DNA of 64,000 nucleotides from Magicicada septendecula (taxonomy: Eukaryota > Arthropoda > Insecta > Hemiptera > Cicadidae): positions 437,949,080 to 438,013,079 of the forward strand of contig CM068373.1 of assembly GCA_034769895.1 (NCBI GenBank). The letters run 5' to 3'. The position numbers were made by a program, and so were the translations under genes. Positions 47,217 to 59,096 of the stretch are shown piece by piece. Under the pieces are notes generated by a model. That model made no database searches. It worked only from the letters and a program-made list of their open reading frames with translations, and was not told where the DNA came from. Numbering within the stretch: the stretch's first letter is position 1; each line of letters starts with the position of its first letter.

Positions 47217-49412
47217 ATAAATATGAAATAATGAAACATACAGACATTCAACAGAATACAGAAAATTGCTGTTAGTGGCATTTATGGACAGTATCAGTAG
47301 GTGAATATATTTTTAGGCATGTGAATATAAGTAAATACCTATGTAATGATTTCTCAAAAGTATGCTTTTGTGATAATGTTTTCACAGTGATTCAATGCAC
47401 ATTAAAAATTGAATTGTAGTTACTCAGGTTAACGACAATTTGAAATGACAAATTAATTTATTACAGAACTTGTTGTTACAAATGAAAACAAGACAATTAT
47501 GATGCTCACTACATTATTATTGAAACGATTTATTATATAATTTGTATTGAACTGAACTAAAGCAAATAAAACTTTTTGTAGACTTCCAAAACCAAATAAA
47601 ACTTTCAGATTCTGAACACTTTTTGTTTAGACATTATTGTCAGTATATGTTTTATGTATGTAATACCCATTTTTACTTAAGTCAATGTGTTTAATGTAAA
47701 GGCAGTGCAGTTCAGCTTGAACAGTAACAGTAATGGAGCCATGTTATGTTGTGCATAAAATAGCTTTGTGGTGGAGGGGGCATAAAATAGTTTTATAGTT
47801 TCTTGTAAGAAATTTATTTTCAAAACGGATTGTATGTAATATTTCTGGTTTGGTCAGTACTGTATTGCATTAAGCCAATACGTGACATTAGATAGGCCTA
47901 TTATTAAAATACACGAAGTAAACTAAAAATGTGTTACATAAATGTGTATGTTAACCAACTACTGAATATTATTATTTGTCCATATACAGCCATTTATTAT
48001 AAACAAACAGTTCAACATACCGTAAACATAATATGATTGCAAGGTGGATATCCCTATTTTCACTATGTTAAATTCTGAAAATGGAGATGCATTTTTCAAA
48101 GAAATAAAATATAAAATATAATTTTGTTTTTAAACCTACAATATCTTTCATATAACCTTACTATTAAAACTTGGGAATGCACAAGAAATTCAGATTTGGT
48201 GCTCTTTCACTTTGCCATTCATAGCTGATGTTAAGATGTCCTTCCCATACGAACAAACAAATGTTGCCAATTCTTATCAGCTTACACAAATATCTCTTTT
48301 CAGTGATATAACACATCGTGTTTTGGATCTGTCAGCGGTTTTTTTATGTGGTTTGTTTTAGTAATGTGTTATTAGGCTGTCAGAAATTATATCAGTGACA
48401 TGAATATCATTAATTTTACCCTTCGTGTTACTGGAAAACTCTTCAAAGTGGTCTCAGCGGATCATGAATTCAATCAGTCCCAGTTCTCCTTTTTATATGC
48501 AGTTTACAAACTATGAAATATTGTTCCATTGTCCATTACGGTATTTCAAGTCATTAAAAATTATAATTTCTACAAGATTTCTAATATTATTTGTCATAGA
48601 TTTTCTGTTTAATACCAGATTAAATTAACTGCACCCTGAAAGCTATAAATAAGATGAAATGCGTCTTCAGACTAGATAAAGCAGAACAAATATTTAAATT
48701 CTTTAAATCTGTCAAACGTTTCAAACTTCCATTGTAAACAACAGTTTGCTAGTAGTATTGCAGTGTATTCCCACAGCTGTCAATTTGGAAGTTATGTGAA
48801 ACAGAGTATACTGTGTAACTTCTGCAAACATTTTGACTATGAGGTTTCATAAAAATTGTAGCATTCAATTGATAAGCAATTGTTGTCTCCTTCTCAAAAT
48901 AATTCTAAAATTATGTCAAAAGTCTTATAATTTCTGGTAAATAGTAATTTAAAAACAAAGTCTGTGTCAAAATAAGTAACATGGTATGACGAACTGATAA
49001 AAAAAATTGTGGACACATGTTTGTATGGCTTCAAAGAAAAGTGTACCTTTATGGAGAAAACATTTTCCACAAATCATCAGCACTGTAGGTTGAATGCTCT
49101 TCTGTACGTTAGCTTATTCCAATTTCATATTCAGAAGTAGTGGACTTTTCCTCTACGTTAGTGGTCTCGGTATCTCCTTTCAACCAAGAACATTTTATTG
49201 TATTAAATGAAGTACCTTGCCCACACTAAGATATGGCATCCTCATTGGTTAAACTGAGGTCTGACAATGGGAAGACATTATTTATTAATAAAGATGTGTG
49301 CATTTAATCTAAAAGTGTCCTTAATCAGATGTTATTCTTGTGCTATCTTGTGAGTGATGTAGATAGTGTTGGTAGTCTTCATTGACTGCCATCTTGTTTT
49401 CATTTGTTTCAG
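47217..49412. other. Non-coding AT-rich region, likely intron or upstream DNA of the host gene
   Basis: No domain-bearing frame and no obvious repeat. The acceptor at 49411-49412 means that transcription of the downstream gene starts further left, so part of this is probably intron. Confidence 0.4.
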
Positions 49413-49474
49413 GTGTTAACAAGATCAATTTATCCATCATCTGACAAATGGAAGAGATCAAATTTGAGGACAAG
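49413..49474 (+). CDS. Host gene, first coding exon
   Basis: CATTTGTTTCAG ends at 49412 and is a good acceptor. The exon carries 35 nt of 5' untranslated sequence, then ATG at 49448 and nine codons (MEEIKFEDK), followed by the donor GTATAAAG at 49475. The coding part ends in phase 0. 'IKFE' fits the psi-K-x-E sumoylation consensus. Short acidic exons like this open many insect zinc-finger genes. The identity of the protein cannot be fixed from this part. Confidence 0.6.
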
Positions 49475-51862
49475 GTATAAAGTTTAAAAATAAAAATATA
49501 TTTTTTGCTGTTTAATGTATGTATTAAATTGATACACTGTTATATACATGTATCTTATACACACATTCATTTCTTATATTAATAATAGTTTATTTATCAT
49601 CATATTGATTTGTAATTAATTGCTGTACAGAATATGATTTATACATGTATTCTTTTGTATAGGGTTCGCATTGACAATATGCATTTTCCATAACCTCCTA
49701 ACTTTCAAGCAGTTGTCTTCCTCCCTCGCCCAATTCAGACTTGTAGTCTGTTTGTTAGTTGCAAAGTAGCTTTAAAACTTTTTTTTTGATCTGCCAGTCC
49801 TCTGTCTTTGTGTTGGCCAATTATGTCAACGTACTCTTACTATTCTATCATCACTCATTCTCTTGTGTTGTCCACTCTGGTAGTCCTGTCCTCTGCAAGT
49901 CTTCCTGGTATTCTCCTGAACTCCATACTTGTGACATCTCATTTCGCTGTTTTGACTTGTATTGCATCACTCCCAGTTTCTGCAGAATATATCAGTATTA
50001 GATGTATTATATGTCTTATGCTATACCTTATATGCATTATTTTTATTATATGTCTAAAAGTCAATATTAGACATATAATTGATGTACATATTCAAACCTT
50101 TTGTGTTTTGTTTCAAATGTTTGTTAGCCAGCTAGTAAGAACCAGGCACACAACTGACTATTCTATGAGTGATGATGACTTGCATTTGAATTTTTTATCT
50201 GACCACCCGCTCGTGTGCCAAGTGGGGGGGGGGAGTCCAAAATTCACCATTTATTGCCCACTTTTAATGTTGTAACCGTTAGCTATACAATTGCTTCCTT
50301 CAGATTTTATGTACACAGCCTACCCGTTTGTGGGGAGTGAGGTTAACCTGTAAAGTAACAAACAATTTTGCTAAATAAATATCAGAATATTACCTACCTG
50401 CGCATTTTTTTCTTGCACTTTTTTAACACTAGAAGATTTCAGGGCTGCCAGTATATTATTTCAGGTCATATAAACCTTAACACTCTTTCCCTTTAAAAAC
50501 ACTTGAATAATTTTAATAACTTACCTCCCTTAAATCAGAAAATTCACAGATTCGTTAGACGAGTTTTTTTCCAGCACAGAATAATAAGGAATGGTTATGA
50601 CGAAATAATGCAACTAGCACATGGTTATGTCCGCAAAACAAACTTTTTTATTTTAATAAATTTTAAAACTTTCTTTCTTTTTATAGGTTCTTTCGACTAA
50701 TCTCTATTATATAACATTTTTCTATACTAATCTCTATTGCCAAACCAGTACTTTTGTGACACACACTCTCACTCTTTTTACATATTTATATATATATATA
50801 TATATATATTTCCACCCCCTTTACTGAGCTCTTTTAATATTTATTTACTTTCCTTCACTTTTTTTTTTTTTGCCGAAAATAGTTGCTTTACTACTGTACT
50901 TAACTGCACGTGGTTCCAACGACTGCACACTATGTTGTCTAATTCTTTTTATTCCACTCTCCACACTTCACATTTTACAAAACCGTCACTATTGTTGAAT
51001 CACTGTTCACGGATCCTTTTAAATACTTTTTGGTAGGCCTATTTTAATATTTTCGGCCTACCAGAAACACGCCCGAGGCTAAGCTGAAAATTACGACTGC
51101 TCTGTTTGATGAGTTGTGCTGAACTGGGGCGAGCTGTGGCTCGCAACTCTATACTGTACCAAGCCTTTGGGCGTCGACCATGTGGCCGTCGAAATGGATG
51201 ATGGGTTCAGTCCTTGTTGTCTGATTGGCTTCTCGCTCTAGCAAAATCTCAAGAGACCCTGAAAGCAGTTAGCATTGACAACACGTGAATTTTGCATCAC
51301 ACAACTACGCGCTTCTACCATCAGTCACGCATCTCCTTTGTTTCAATTCCCATTTTGTACCTACCATGGAATCGTACCATTGTGTTACATAGAATGGTTC
51401 ATATTCATGAAAATTATTATTTAGAAAATTATTAAATAAAATGGTCTTATCCCTTTTGCCCCGTTACAAACCGTTCTTACTAACCCACTGCTCTCAAGAT
51501 TAGTTATAAACAAGTCAGTTAATCACACAGTAGGCATACTGCTTTTAACTGTATAATTAACAAACTATTAATGTAGAAAGTGTGTTAATAAGTTTACACT
51601 ACAGTAGACAGTAGATAATTAATTACACTTGATTTATTTAAATTGTTATCTTACTGTAATATTAAAGTTCATATCACCTCATCATAACTAATAATCTTTA
51701 ATGCAACAATATATGATTGAAATTCATTTGAAACGTGGCTTTTCGTAGATAAGATCATTTATCCTTTCATATACATTGCAGGTATATACTATGACAATTT
51801 GAAAAGTTCACGACCTAATAATAAAAGACTTAACCAGTATTTTTTCGTTTTGGAATCATTTT
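49475..51862. other. Intron sequence without recognised genes
   Basis: Only short frames without motifs. Features are a (TA)n run at about 50784-50807, a G8 run at 50224, and a GC-richer segment at 51060-51210. Part of the first long intron of the host gene. Confidence 0.45.
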
Positions 51863-52140
51863 TCATATTTCAGCATAGTCTCCATGTAGTTGAACACATT
51901 TGGTTTAGTGATGCTCCAGTGCTTTTATCCCATTCAGAAGTTTGATTGTTCTAGGTCCTCTGATAACCGTTTACTGCCGCTTTCAGTCATCTCCAGAAAA
52001 ATCCCTCCCTCCCCAGGGAATTTCTGAGTTTTGGGAATAATTAAAATTAAATGGAGCTAAATCAGGCGAGTAAGTGTGATGTTGCAGCAGATTGTATTTC
52101 AGCTCAGCGATTTTTTGCCTTAAAAACAATGCTTGTCTGA
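51863..52140 (-). pseudogene. mariner-family transposase carboxy-terminal remnant
   Basis: On the minus strand, in broken frames, 'HHTYSPDLAPFNF' at about 52085-52045 matches the conserved HPPYSPDLAP block containing a catalytic Asp. 'GPRTIKLLNGIKALEHH' follows, then 'TKCVQLHGDYAEI' and a stop at 51863-51865, which matches the canonical mariner end (KCxxxxGDYxE). A stop stands where the family has Trp just before 'TKC'. Only about the last 90 residues are visible. It lies inside the host intron. Confidence 0.6.
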
Positions 52141-52389
52141 GGTGTTCCATATCCTACTACAAAATTATCTATTTATATACTAAACCTGGCCCTTTTTTAC
52201 AAGTATTTTCATTTATTTGGTCTAAAAGGTTAGAATATGACTCTTTATTTTTTGGCACATCCATGATAATCTCTTAACAACATTCTCTTAGCCACTCAGA
52301 AAATCAAGTCATACCTTTCCAACAGACAAAATTGACTTTCTTTTTTTTGTTACATGACTAATTAACAATACTGCAGACCAACATGTTGC

Positions 52390-52880
52390 TTTACAGCTAT
52401 TCATGAGGCAAATGTGGTGTCACCTGATGTCTCTGACTCGGTTCTCAGACTATTAGTATCTTCTTCTTCTTTGACTCTTCCTGAACCACCTTCTTTATCT
52501 GTGAGAGATTACAGCGTCCCACAACCAAACAGTCAACGTGGGTACTAGTCTCTGCCTTCCTCTGCAGTACTTCCCACTCACTGGATGCCCATCAGCAAAG
52601 TCATTACTGGGTCTCAACCAGTAGTGACTCACCACACTGTCTCATCTTCACAAACCTCTCCATTCACCTGTTGTTTCCAGAACCTGTTAATTTTATTTTC
52701 TAATTACTTTGTCTATCCAGTATATTTTTAATATTTTCCTACAGCAGCAGATTTCAAATGCTGTGGTTGTGTCTTTCATTTTTTCCTATTGTCTAGGTTT
52801 CACATGCAGCTTCTATAATAGCATGCTGCAAACATATAATTTGAGGAATTTCTTCTTAATTTGAATGCAGTATTTGAGTA
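52390..52880 (-). pseudogene. LINE reverse transcriptase carboxy-terminal remnant
   Basis: On the minus strand, 'ETWTIGKNER' (about 52800) and 'TTAFEICCCRKILKIYWIDK' (about 52770-52710) resemble the conserved post-RT segment of many invertebrate LINEs (ETWT, AFEMWC.RRIL.I.W.D.V). Further along 'GKYCRGRQRL' matches the Gly-Arg-Gln-Arg block before the end. Frames are broken throughout. The clade (RTE-, CR1- or Jockey-like) cannot be told. Confidence 0.45.
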
Positions 52881-53230
52881 GCAAATTTGTTTCTCCGTTT
52901 GGCCTGTGTTCTGACACTGATTCCTGTCAGTTATCTCTACCAGTTTTAATATTTACCTATTTTTGTTCCTGATTCTCCTCTTCCCCCAAATAATTTTTTA
53001 AAATATTCAATAGTGTTCTCAATTTACCTTGTTTTCTGTGAGTAGAAACCTTACCATCAGTAACTCTTAACTCTTAACATCAATAACTCTTAATTCTTAT
53101 GCTCTTTCCATGAAATGTTATGACGGTCTTGAACATCTTTATGGTTTCCTTTACAGCCTCTTATAAAGCATTCTCGTATAATGGTAATGAATTTGTTTAA
53201 AAGTAAATTTTAATTCCTTGTTATTTGTAG

Positions 53231-53290
53231 GATGTTTTAATGGTCAGTATAAAGAAAGAAGCAGATCCAGAAGAGGCTGAGACTGAACAG
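53231..53290 (+). CDS. Host gene, second coding exon
   Basis: The acceptor TTATTTGTAG ends at 53230 and the donor GTAATGTG starts at 53291. The 20 codons (DVLMVSIKKEADPEEAETEQ) keep phase 0 on both sides, so they join in frame with the exons at 49413 and 53644. 'IKKEADPEE' is the acidic 'IKxExDPxE' pattern frequently seen in the amino part of insect C2H2 zinc-finger proteins. The preceding intron would be about 3.8 kb and contains mariner and LINE remnants. Confidence 0.6.
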
Positions 53291-53643
53291 GTAATGTGCA
53301 TAACCATTATTTAGCCCATAGCTAGTGTGTTAGGTTGTTCCGTGTCATGTACCACTAGAGATTTGGAGCACATTCGTTTGTAGATATGTAATTAAAAATC
53401 AACAGTATACACAAACTGTATCATAGTGTTGTATACATATAAACTACATGAGATTAAGTAAGTAAAATCGCACACTTGTGCGAGCATGCGCGTGGACACA
53501 CCATGTAGGTACAGAGTATGGATATTTATTGCAAAAATTGATAGGTGATTCTATATATTTCATATTTAGTATTGATCACGTGTTTATATACTCTATAAAT
53601 CACTGAGAAGACTAAGTAAATTTTATAATTGTTCAATTTTCAG

Positions 53644-53736
53644 GATATATTACCAGTTATAAATTCTGTCCTAAAAGGAGAACTGCATGTAAAAGAAAAA
53701 ATCATCAAAGAAGAGAATGAACAGTTTGTTGATCAG
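53644..53736 (+). CDS. Host gene, third coding exon
   Basis: CAATTTTCAG ends at 53643 and GTATAGTA starts at 53737. The 31 codons begin 'DILPVINSVLKGELHVKEK' and end with the acidic 'IIKEENEQFVDQ'; phase is 0 on both sides. It again contains a psi-K-x-E site (IKEE). The intron before it is 353 bp. No zinc finger or other fold-defining motif is present, and no further exon was recognised before the window end, so the functional domain presumably lies further downstream. Confidence 0.6.
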
Positions 53737-53869
53737 GTATAGTACATAGTTATACATTAGTTTATAATGTATAAACAAATGTACAGTTATACAAGCATTT
53801 ATTGTTATAATGAACAGCATTGTCGTTATTTGTAAACTTATCTGTTAAAACTGTTGGAGACCATTTGGT

Positions 53870-54250
53870 GTCCCATGGAAGTCATTTTTATGTGCACTTT
53901 CAGTCCATACGATTTAGCCATAACATGTACCAGTACCACACGGCAGGAAATTTGAATTTTATGACGTCAGGGGTATGAGTACGACGTGATCATGGTGGGG
54001 GTAGAATGTGACTGAAGTAGGGATGTCACGTGGCCATGGTGGGAGTACCATGTGATAGGCACCATGTGGGGGTACCACAGCACTGGTGCGAAGTGTAGTG
54101 ATTGGTTGGCCATGTTTAATTATGTCACGTCATCATGTAGCAGGATCGGTTGTGATTGGTGTGTTGAATGGCAGTAGTCGGTGTGGCCAACATGTGATAA
54201 TTGAGAAGAAAATTCCCTCTGAAAGGGAAATAGGTTAAAGAAGGATTGTG
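53870..54250. repeat. Possible degenerate repeat with CACGTG/CATGGTGGG motifs
   Basis: CATGGTGGG or CATGTGGGG followed by a G/T-rich tail recurs at about 53991, 54033 and 54065, and GTCACGT appears near 54025 and 54123. It is more G+C-rich than its surroundings and non-coding. It may be an old short element inserted after exon 3. Confidence 0.35.
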
Positions 54251-57200
54251 ATGTTAATTAACCACTTACATAAATATAAATACATAAATTTTTATTCCAC
54301 CTACCTGCAAAGTTATCTGGGTCCAGAATTCGATCACACGAACGTAAGATGTTAGCGTGGTTTATAGGTTACTGTAATAATTGACATAACTCATTTTGTT
54401 TGAAGAGAATTCATGACCTTTTTAATTTTTAAACATTGACAAACTTTAACAGATTTTACTCATACTTTAGCAAATGAAATAGCATCCTAATAATTTCTTG
54501 TTTTTGTTGTTCGTTTCATGAAAACAATTTCTACTCTATCTTATCCTACAAGCTTACCTTATTCTAAGATATCGATATCAGACCGCCCAGTCTGCATTTT
54601 CATTCGCACACACATACTATATTAAAAAACCCTCCCCTGATTTATTACATGACCAAAACCCTTAACATTTTAGGAAATACCCCCCCCCCCCGGCCGGCAC
54701 GTGGTTATCTCTCGAGCTCGTAACTTCATTTTTTGCTTTGGTTGTGTGTCCGAACTAAATTGGGATGTTCCTTAGTTAAAACTTCACTTCACTGCCACAT
54801 CACGGTTTTGTTAACTCACAGTTTACTGGAATATTATAAAAATTTGTTGAAGAGCCCCTTTGGGCAGTACCTGGCCAGGCACAATCTGTAAGCGAACTGG
54901 GAAGAAGCGGCTATATGTTCACGGCCAACTGGATTACGTCTTTTTAGGTGGAAGACAAAGCCTTGTGTTTCGTCGCCACAGCTATGTCCTATTTAACCCA
55001 TACAGTTGCTTGAGTGTGGGTCGCAGATGATATTTGTTCAGCACTGGCTGACGTCACAAAAAGGGTTTGGCTTAAGACTCACCTTCGGCAACTTGGTCAA
55101 GGAAGCGAACAACGATTCTGCTCTTAGCCATTTTTGTTTCACAGTTCAGCGTCGGTCCGCGCACCTGGTTGTCGGGTGCGATCAGGCGCACTGCCACAAA
55201 CTCGCAAAGTTCTTGGAAATGACGCTTCGTACATTCCTCCGTACTGATTGCGCAACTGTTGAGACGTATTGCTCCTTTGTTCGCAACTGTTTTAATTCAC
55301 CACGTGTTCTGGTCACAGATGGAAATTATGGCCATGCATTTTTTTTGTTATAAATCCCAAAAATTTAATAAAATGAAAATCCCCTGTATTTGTCACGTTA
55401 CAATACCCCCCCCCCAATAAGAGATCTTCTGCCGAAACAGAAGAAATCTCATTGCTAAAACCCCTAAGAGGACCGGTGAGGAACTGGTGCCAACAACCCC
55501 CCATTTATTCTTACACCTCATGGGTAAACGACCCCCCCCTGGCTCGGCGACTATGGACGCATCTGAACGAGATCACTGGACTTCTCTGTGCGAGATCCCA
55601 ACACCGAAAAATCGAACAGATACGCACAACAGTGCACCTCACCTTCTAACATGCAACCCCAAAAAATCAAATCCCTGGCCTTATCTCATGCCAGATCCTC
55701 CACCGATATGTTCCCCCTTATATACACACTGGGCTGCCTTTAGCAGTTACTGGGCTCGCACACACACTTATTGTTACATACTATCAAAATTGAAACATTC
55801 TTCAAAATTTATTTAGGTTAAAAATCAACAGCTATTTTCTTTTCTATCAAAACAAAATTTTTTATCTAAACTGAATAATTCTCTTCATTATATTTTTTTT
55901 TTTCATTAGAAAACAAATAAGTTGAACATTTCTTAAAATATGAACATCCTTATCCTAACATGTGATTATACATATATCCTAAACAATACAATTCAATAAA
56001 AAAAAAACACGATTAGTACACAAACAATAACATAATCAAAGCTCAAAAACATCCATTACATGGCAGGCACAAAATCAAGAAATATTTTTTTTCCAAAAAA
56101 ATTTTTTTTTTTTCAAAAACTTTAAATTTATTTATATATTCTTTTTTCAATATTGAAATTATTTAAAATTATTCAAATTAATTAAAAGCAAAATCGGCAT
56201 TACTTCATTGCCAAACGTGTCTAGTATAGGGCATCACCTATCAGCTGATCAAAACTGGGTCAAGTCAAGAACCTTGACCTACATAAGTTATACACAAGTT
56301 ACCTCTGAAAATACATTGAACATCTTTAAAATTCTGATTTAAACACAAAACAAAATAAAATAAAACATTTAAAATAACAAAATATTATTATAATTAACAA
56401 TCAAATTGATATTTAAATTACTCAAATAAACACTTTACAGCTTTACATTTTCAAATTCTATCAAAAATCGTCACTGGTTTCAATCAAAATTTTATATTTT
56501 TATTATGAACCTTTTTCTTCAATAATCGCATTCTCCATTAATTTGGGTGATTTAATTATTTATACTAGCTTGATTTGCCACTTGGCATTTATATATACAT
56601 AATCTTTCTCACTCTGACTGTAATACCACTAACAGCTTTAACTATTAGGACACCCATCTCTATCAAAACATCTATCAAACAATCTCTACACCCAACTTAC
56701 TACTAAACTCAATCCGCATCATTCTCTCGATATAATAAAAAAATACTCTCTAATCCTTTGTACTTAGGATGTGTTCCCCCCCCAAAAGCTCATTCCCTTA
56801 ATCTGGTCCCTGGATTCTACCTAAGGCAACCCCTTCCCTCCAAATCGGTCCCTTCCCGTCCCAACCCTTTTGTTGCGGACTCCTACATTACACTATCCCC
56901 TCTTACAAAATTACCATCCCCAAATCTCATTCTTATTACCTCACTTCCACTACAACAAAATAACATAATCATTTATTTATTACCACAAAATATCAATCAA
57001 AACGCTACATATATTCCCCATAACTACTGTGTCAACATCAATACTTCTCAAATTCTATTACATTACCTCACAACAACATTACATTAATTCAAAACAGTAT
57101 TATTCTCTCTATTACCACTTTAACTATAACTTGGACTGATCTACCTGTCCCAACAAAATACTAATCACCCAAAATCTATCTTTTCTTATTTTTCACAAAT

Positions 57201-57850
57201 CATTTAAAATCTTAACTTCATCAAATTACTTTCCTCATCATTCAAAATAACATCTTTAACACATTAAAACGTTATATTTGACATTAATTACTTTGGACAT
57301 TAATAAAAAAATTATCAGTGACATTCTATTACTGATCAGCTGACATTCCTAGCAAAGTGAAAACACATTTCAAAATTATACACATTCTATGAAATACATA
57401 TTTTTAGCAATCCTTACATCTAACACAATAAAATAATACATTTATACAACAGAATAAACACAGTATACTGAACGTATGAACACCTATTTATCAAAGCATA
57501 ATACAAGCATTTAATTAGAGCAAAATTGAGTTATCATTTTTTATGTTATGAAATTTAATTTCGTTGCTCCCTTGAGCAACCCCCCAATCCACACACACTA
57601 TTGTATTTTATGTTGGACTGTGACACCCATTTGCGTTCACAAGGACTGCATAGTTGGAGGAATTGAACATCTCCTTGTCCTTGCTTCGGCCTTACATTTT
57701 TAAAGATTTTAGGTATCAACATACCTTCGTTTTAGAATTACAAGCCCTTAAAACGGGTCTACCACCTGGCTCTGCTGTCCCTACTCAGACAGAGTGGCAG
57801 CCGCTGTTCCATAGTTCTGGGGATTTCCCCTAGTTTCACCCCCCTATTAA
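54251..57850. other. Unannotated region
   Basis: 54680-55640 is GC-richer with poly-C runs (54681-54692, 55406-55414, 55533-55539) and reads like a decayed LTR or other repeat, but no domain or paired copy was found. A frame at 55006-55353 (115 codons) has no recognisable motif. 55800-57500 is strongly AT-rich with no gene. Confidence 0.4.
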
Positions 57851-57920
57851 TTTCTAATATAAACCAATTTCAAGTCAGCTATGGTCAAGGGACTTGATTA
57901 TGGCCATAGCTGACCGCTAG

Positions 57921-59037
57921 CCAAAACCACGATTAGTGCTGGTAAGGCAGTAATCGCCCGAAAAGTCGGGGAAATCAAACTTTACTTTAATGCCTGTTCT
58001 ACTCATCACTAGCTACACGACACGAAAGTCTATCATGGTACAATTATGTAATTGTACAAAAAAGGTGTGCCGTGCATTTTCGCCATTTCGGCCTCCGATG
58101 GAGGTAACACTCACTGTTACCCCCAACCCATTCCACTATCTACTGGGGCACAGGCCACCCCAGCAATAGCACATTAATAGCTAACTTAAAAAATTAAAAC
58201 CTTCTACAATTTGCAGTTTCTGCACTCCCCTATTATATCACTTCTTTGAGCACCAATCTACCCCCCAAAATTATCCCCACATCTTGTATTGCCAACAAGT
58301 TCTAATTTATTTTATTTCACATTCTTCAAAACGTTTCCATTCTCACTGATGCTAAAAACTTTACAATCAATTGGTCACTTATTTCTAAAATTTATATAAA
58401 TTTAAAATTATAAACATCCAAAATATTTTGATTTTTATTTATTTACATTGGAGGCTGACTAACATTCCTTAATCACGACTAATGTTGGTAAGACAGTAAA
58501 TCGCCCGAAAATACGGGTTTTGCCGCAAGGCAAAGTTGGAGGCAAAATAGATCCGCTACATGAATTCACGTCCCCCCTCTAAACCAAACTACTCCCTCTC
58601 CCCTTTCCATTTATCCAAACCAGCTGTCTATTTTGTCTCCCACCCCCTTGCCACAAAATTCGTCTTTTCAGACTACTCAGAAACTATTGTCAATGGCTAA
58701 ATTTTAGTTTCACCATTGACATTGAAACTTGAAATTGTACGCACTGCCTTTTATTTAGGTGCAGCCTCCATTATTTACATACACTCTAAGGCAGTGCAGG
58801 CACGTGACAGGTACACCAGACCGCACCATGAGTGTGTTAATAATATAATGTGTGTCACGTACCTTTGGGGTCCCCTCCCCGTTCAAATGTGATGTGAGTT
58901 TTCAACTTTTAACCAATTTTGGTGGAGCCGGACCATTGGTTCACCGCCCGAAGGAAGATCCTCCAACCATGGCCCGCCTCTGAGTTCCGAAAACCACGGC
59001 CAGGACTGGTAAGATCGTGACCGCCCGAAAATGGGGG
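57921..59037 (-). repeat. Three copies of a 50-bp motif downstream of Gypsy-B pol
   Basis: A segment reading on the plus strand 'CTGGTAAG.CAGTAATCGCCCGAAAA..CGGG' occurs at 57921-57971, 58471-58517 and 58989-59037, about 520-550 bp apart. In the sense direction of Gypsy-B each begins with a short C/G hairpin (CCCG...CGGG). The surrounding sequence is only weakly similar, so the motif itself is conserved. Confidence 0.6.
58871..58885 (-). other. Candidate polypurine tract of Gypsy-B
   Basis: On the minus strand, AACGGGGAGGGGA lies about 210 bp after the pol stop and just before CCCCAAAGGTACGTGACAC. It has the composition and position of a polypurine tract ahead of a 3' LTR. A polyadenylation-type AATAAA follows at about 58757. 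The LTR ends cannot be fixed because the 5' LTR lies outside the window. Confidence 0.4.
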
Positions 59038-59096
59038 AGAGTCCCTTCTGTAATCATAAAACAACATTTCAGATACTATTCATAAACATTAAATAA

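Noticed and set aside
55006-55353. 115-codon plus-strand frame
   Set aside because: No motif; it sits in a GC-richer repeat-like region and has no link to the host exons.
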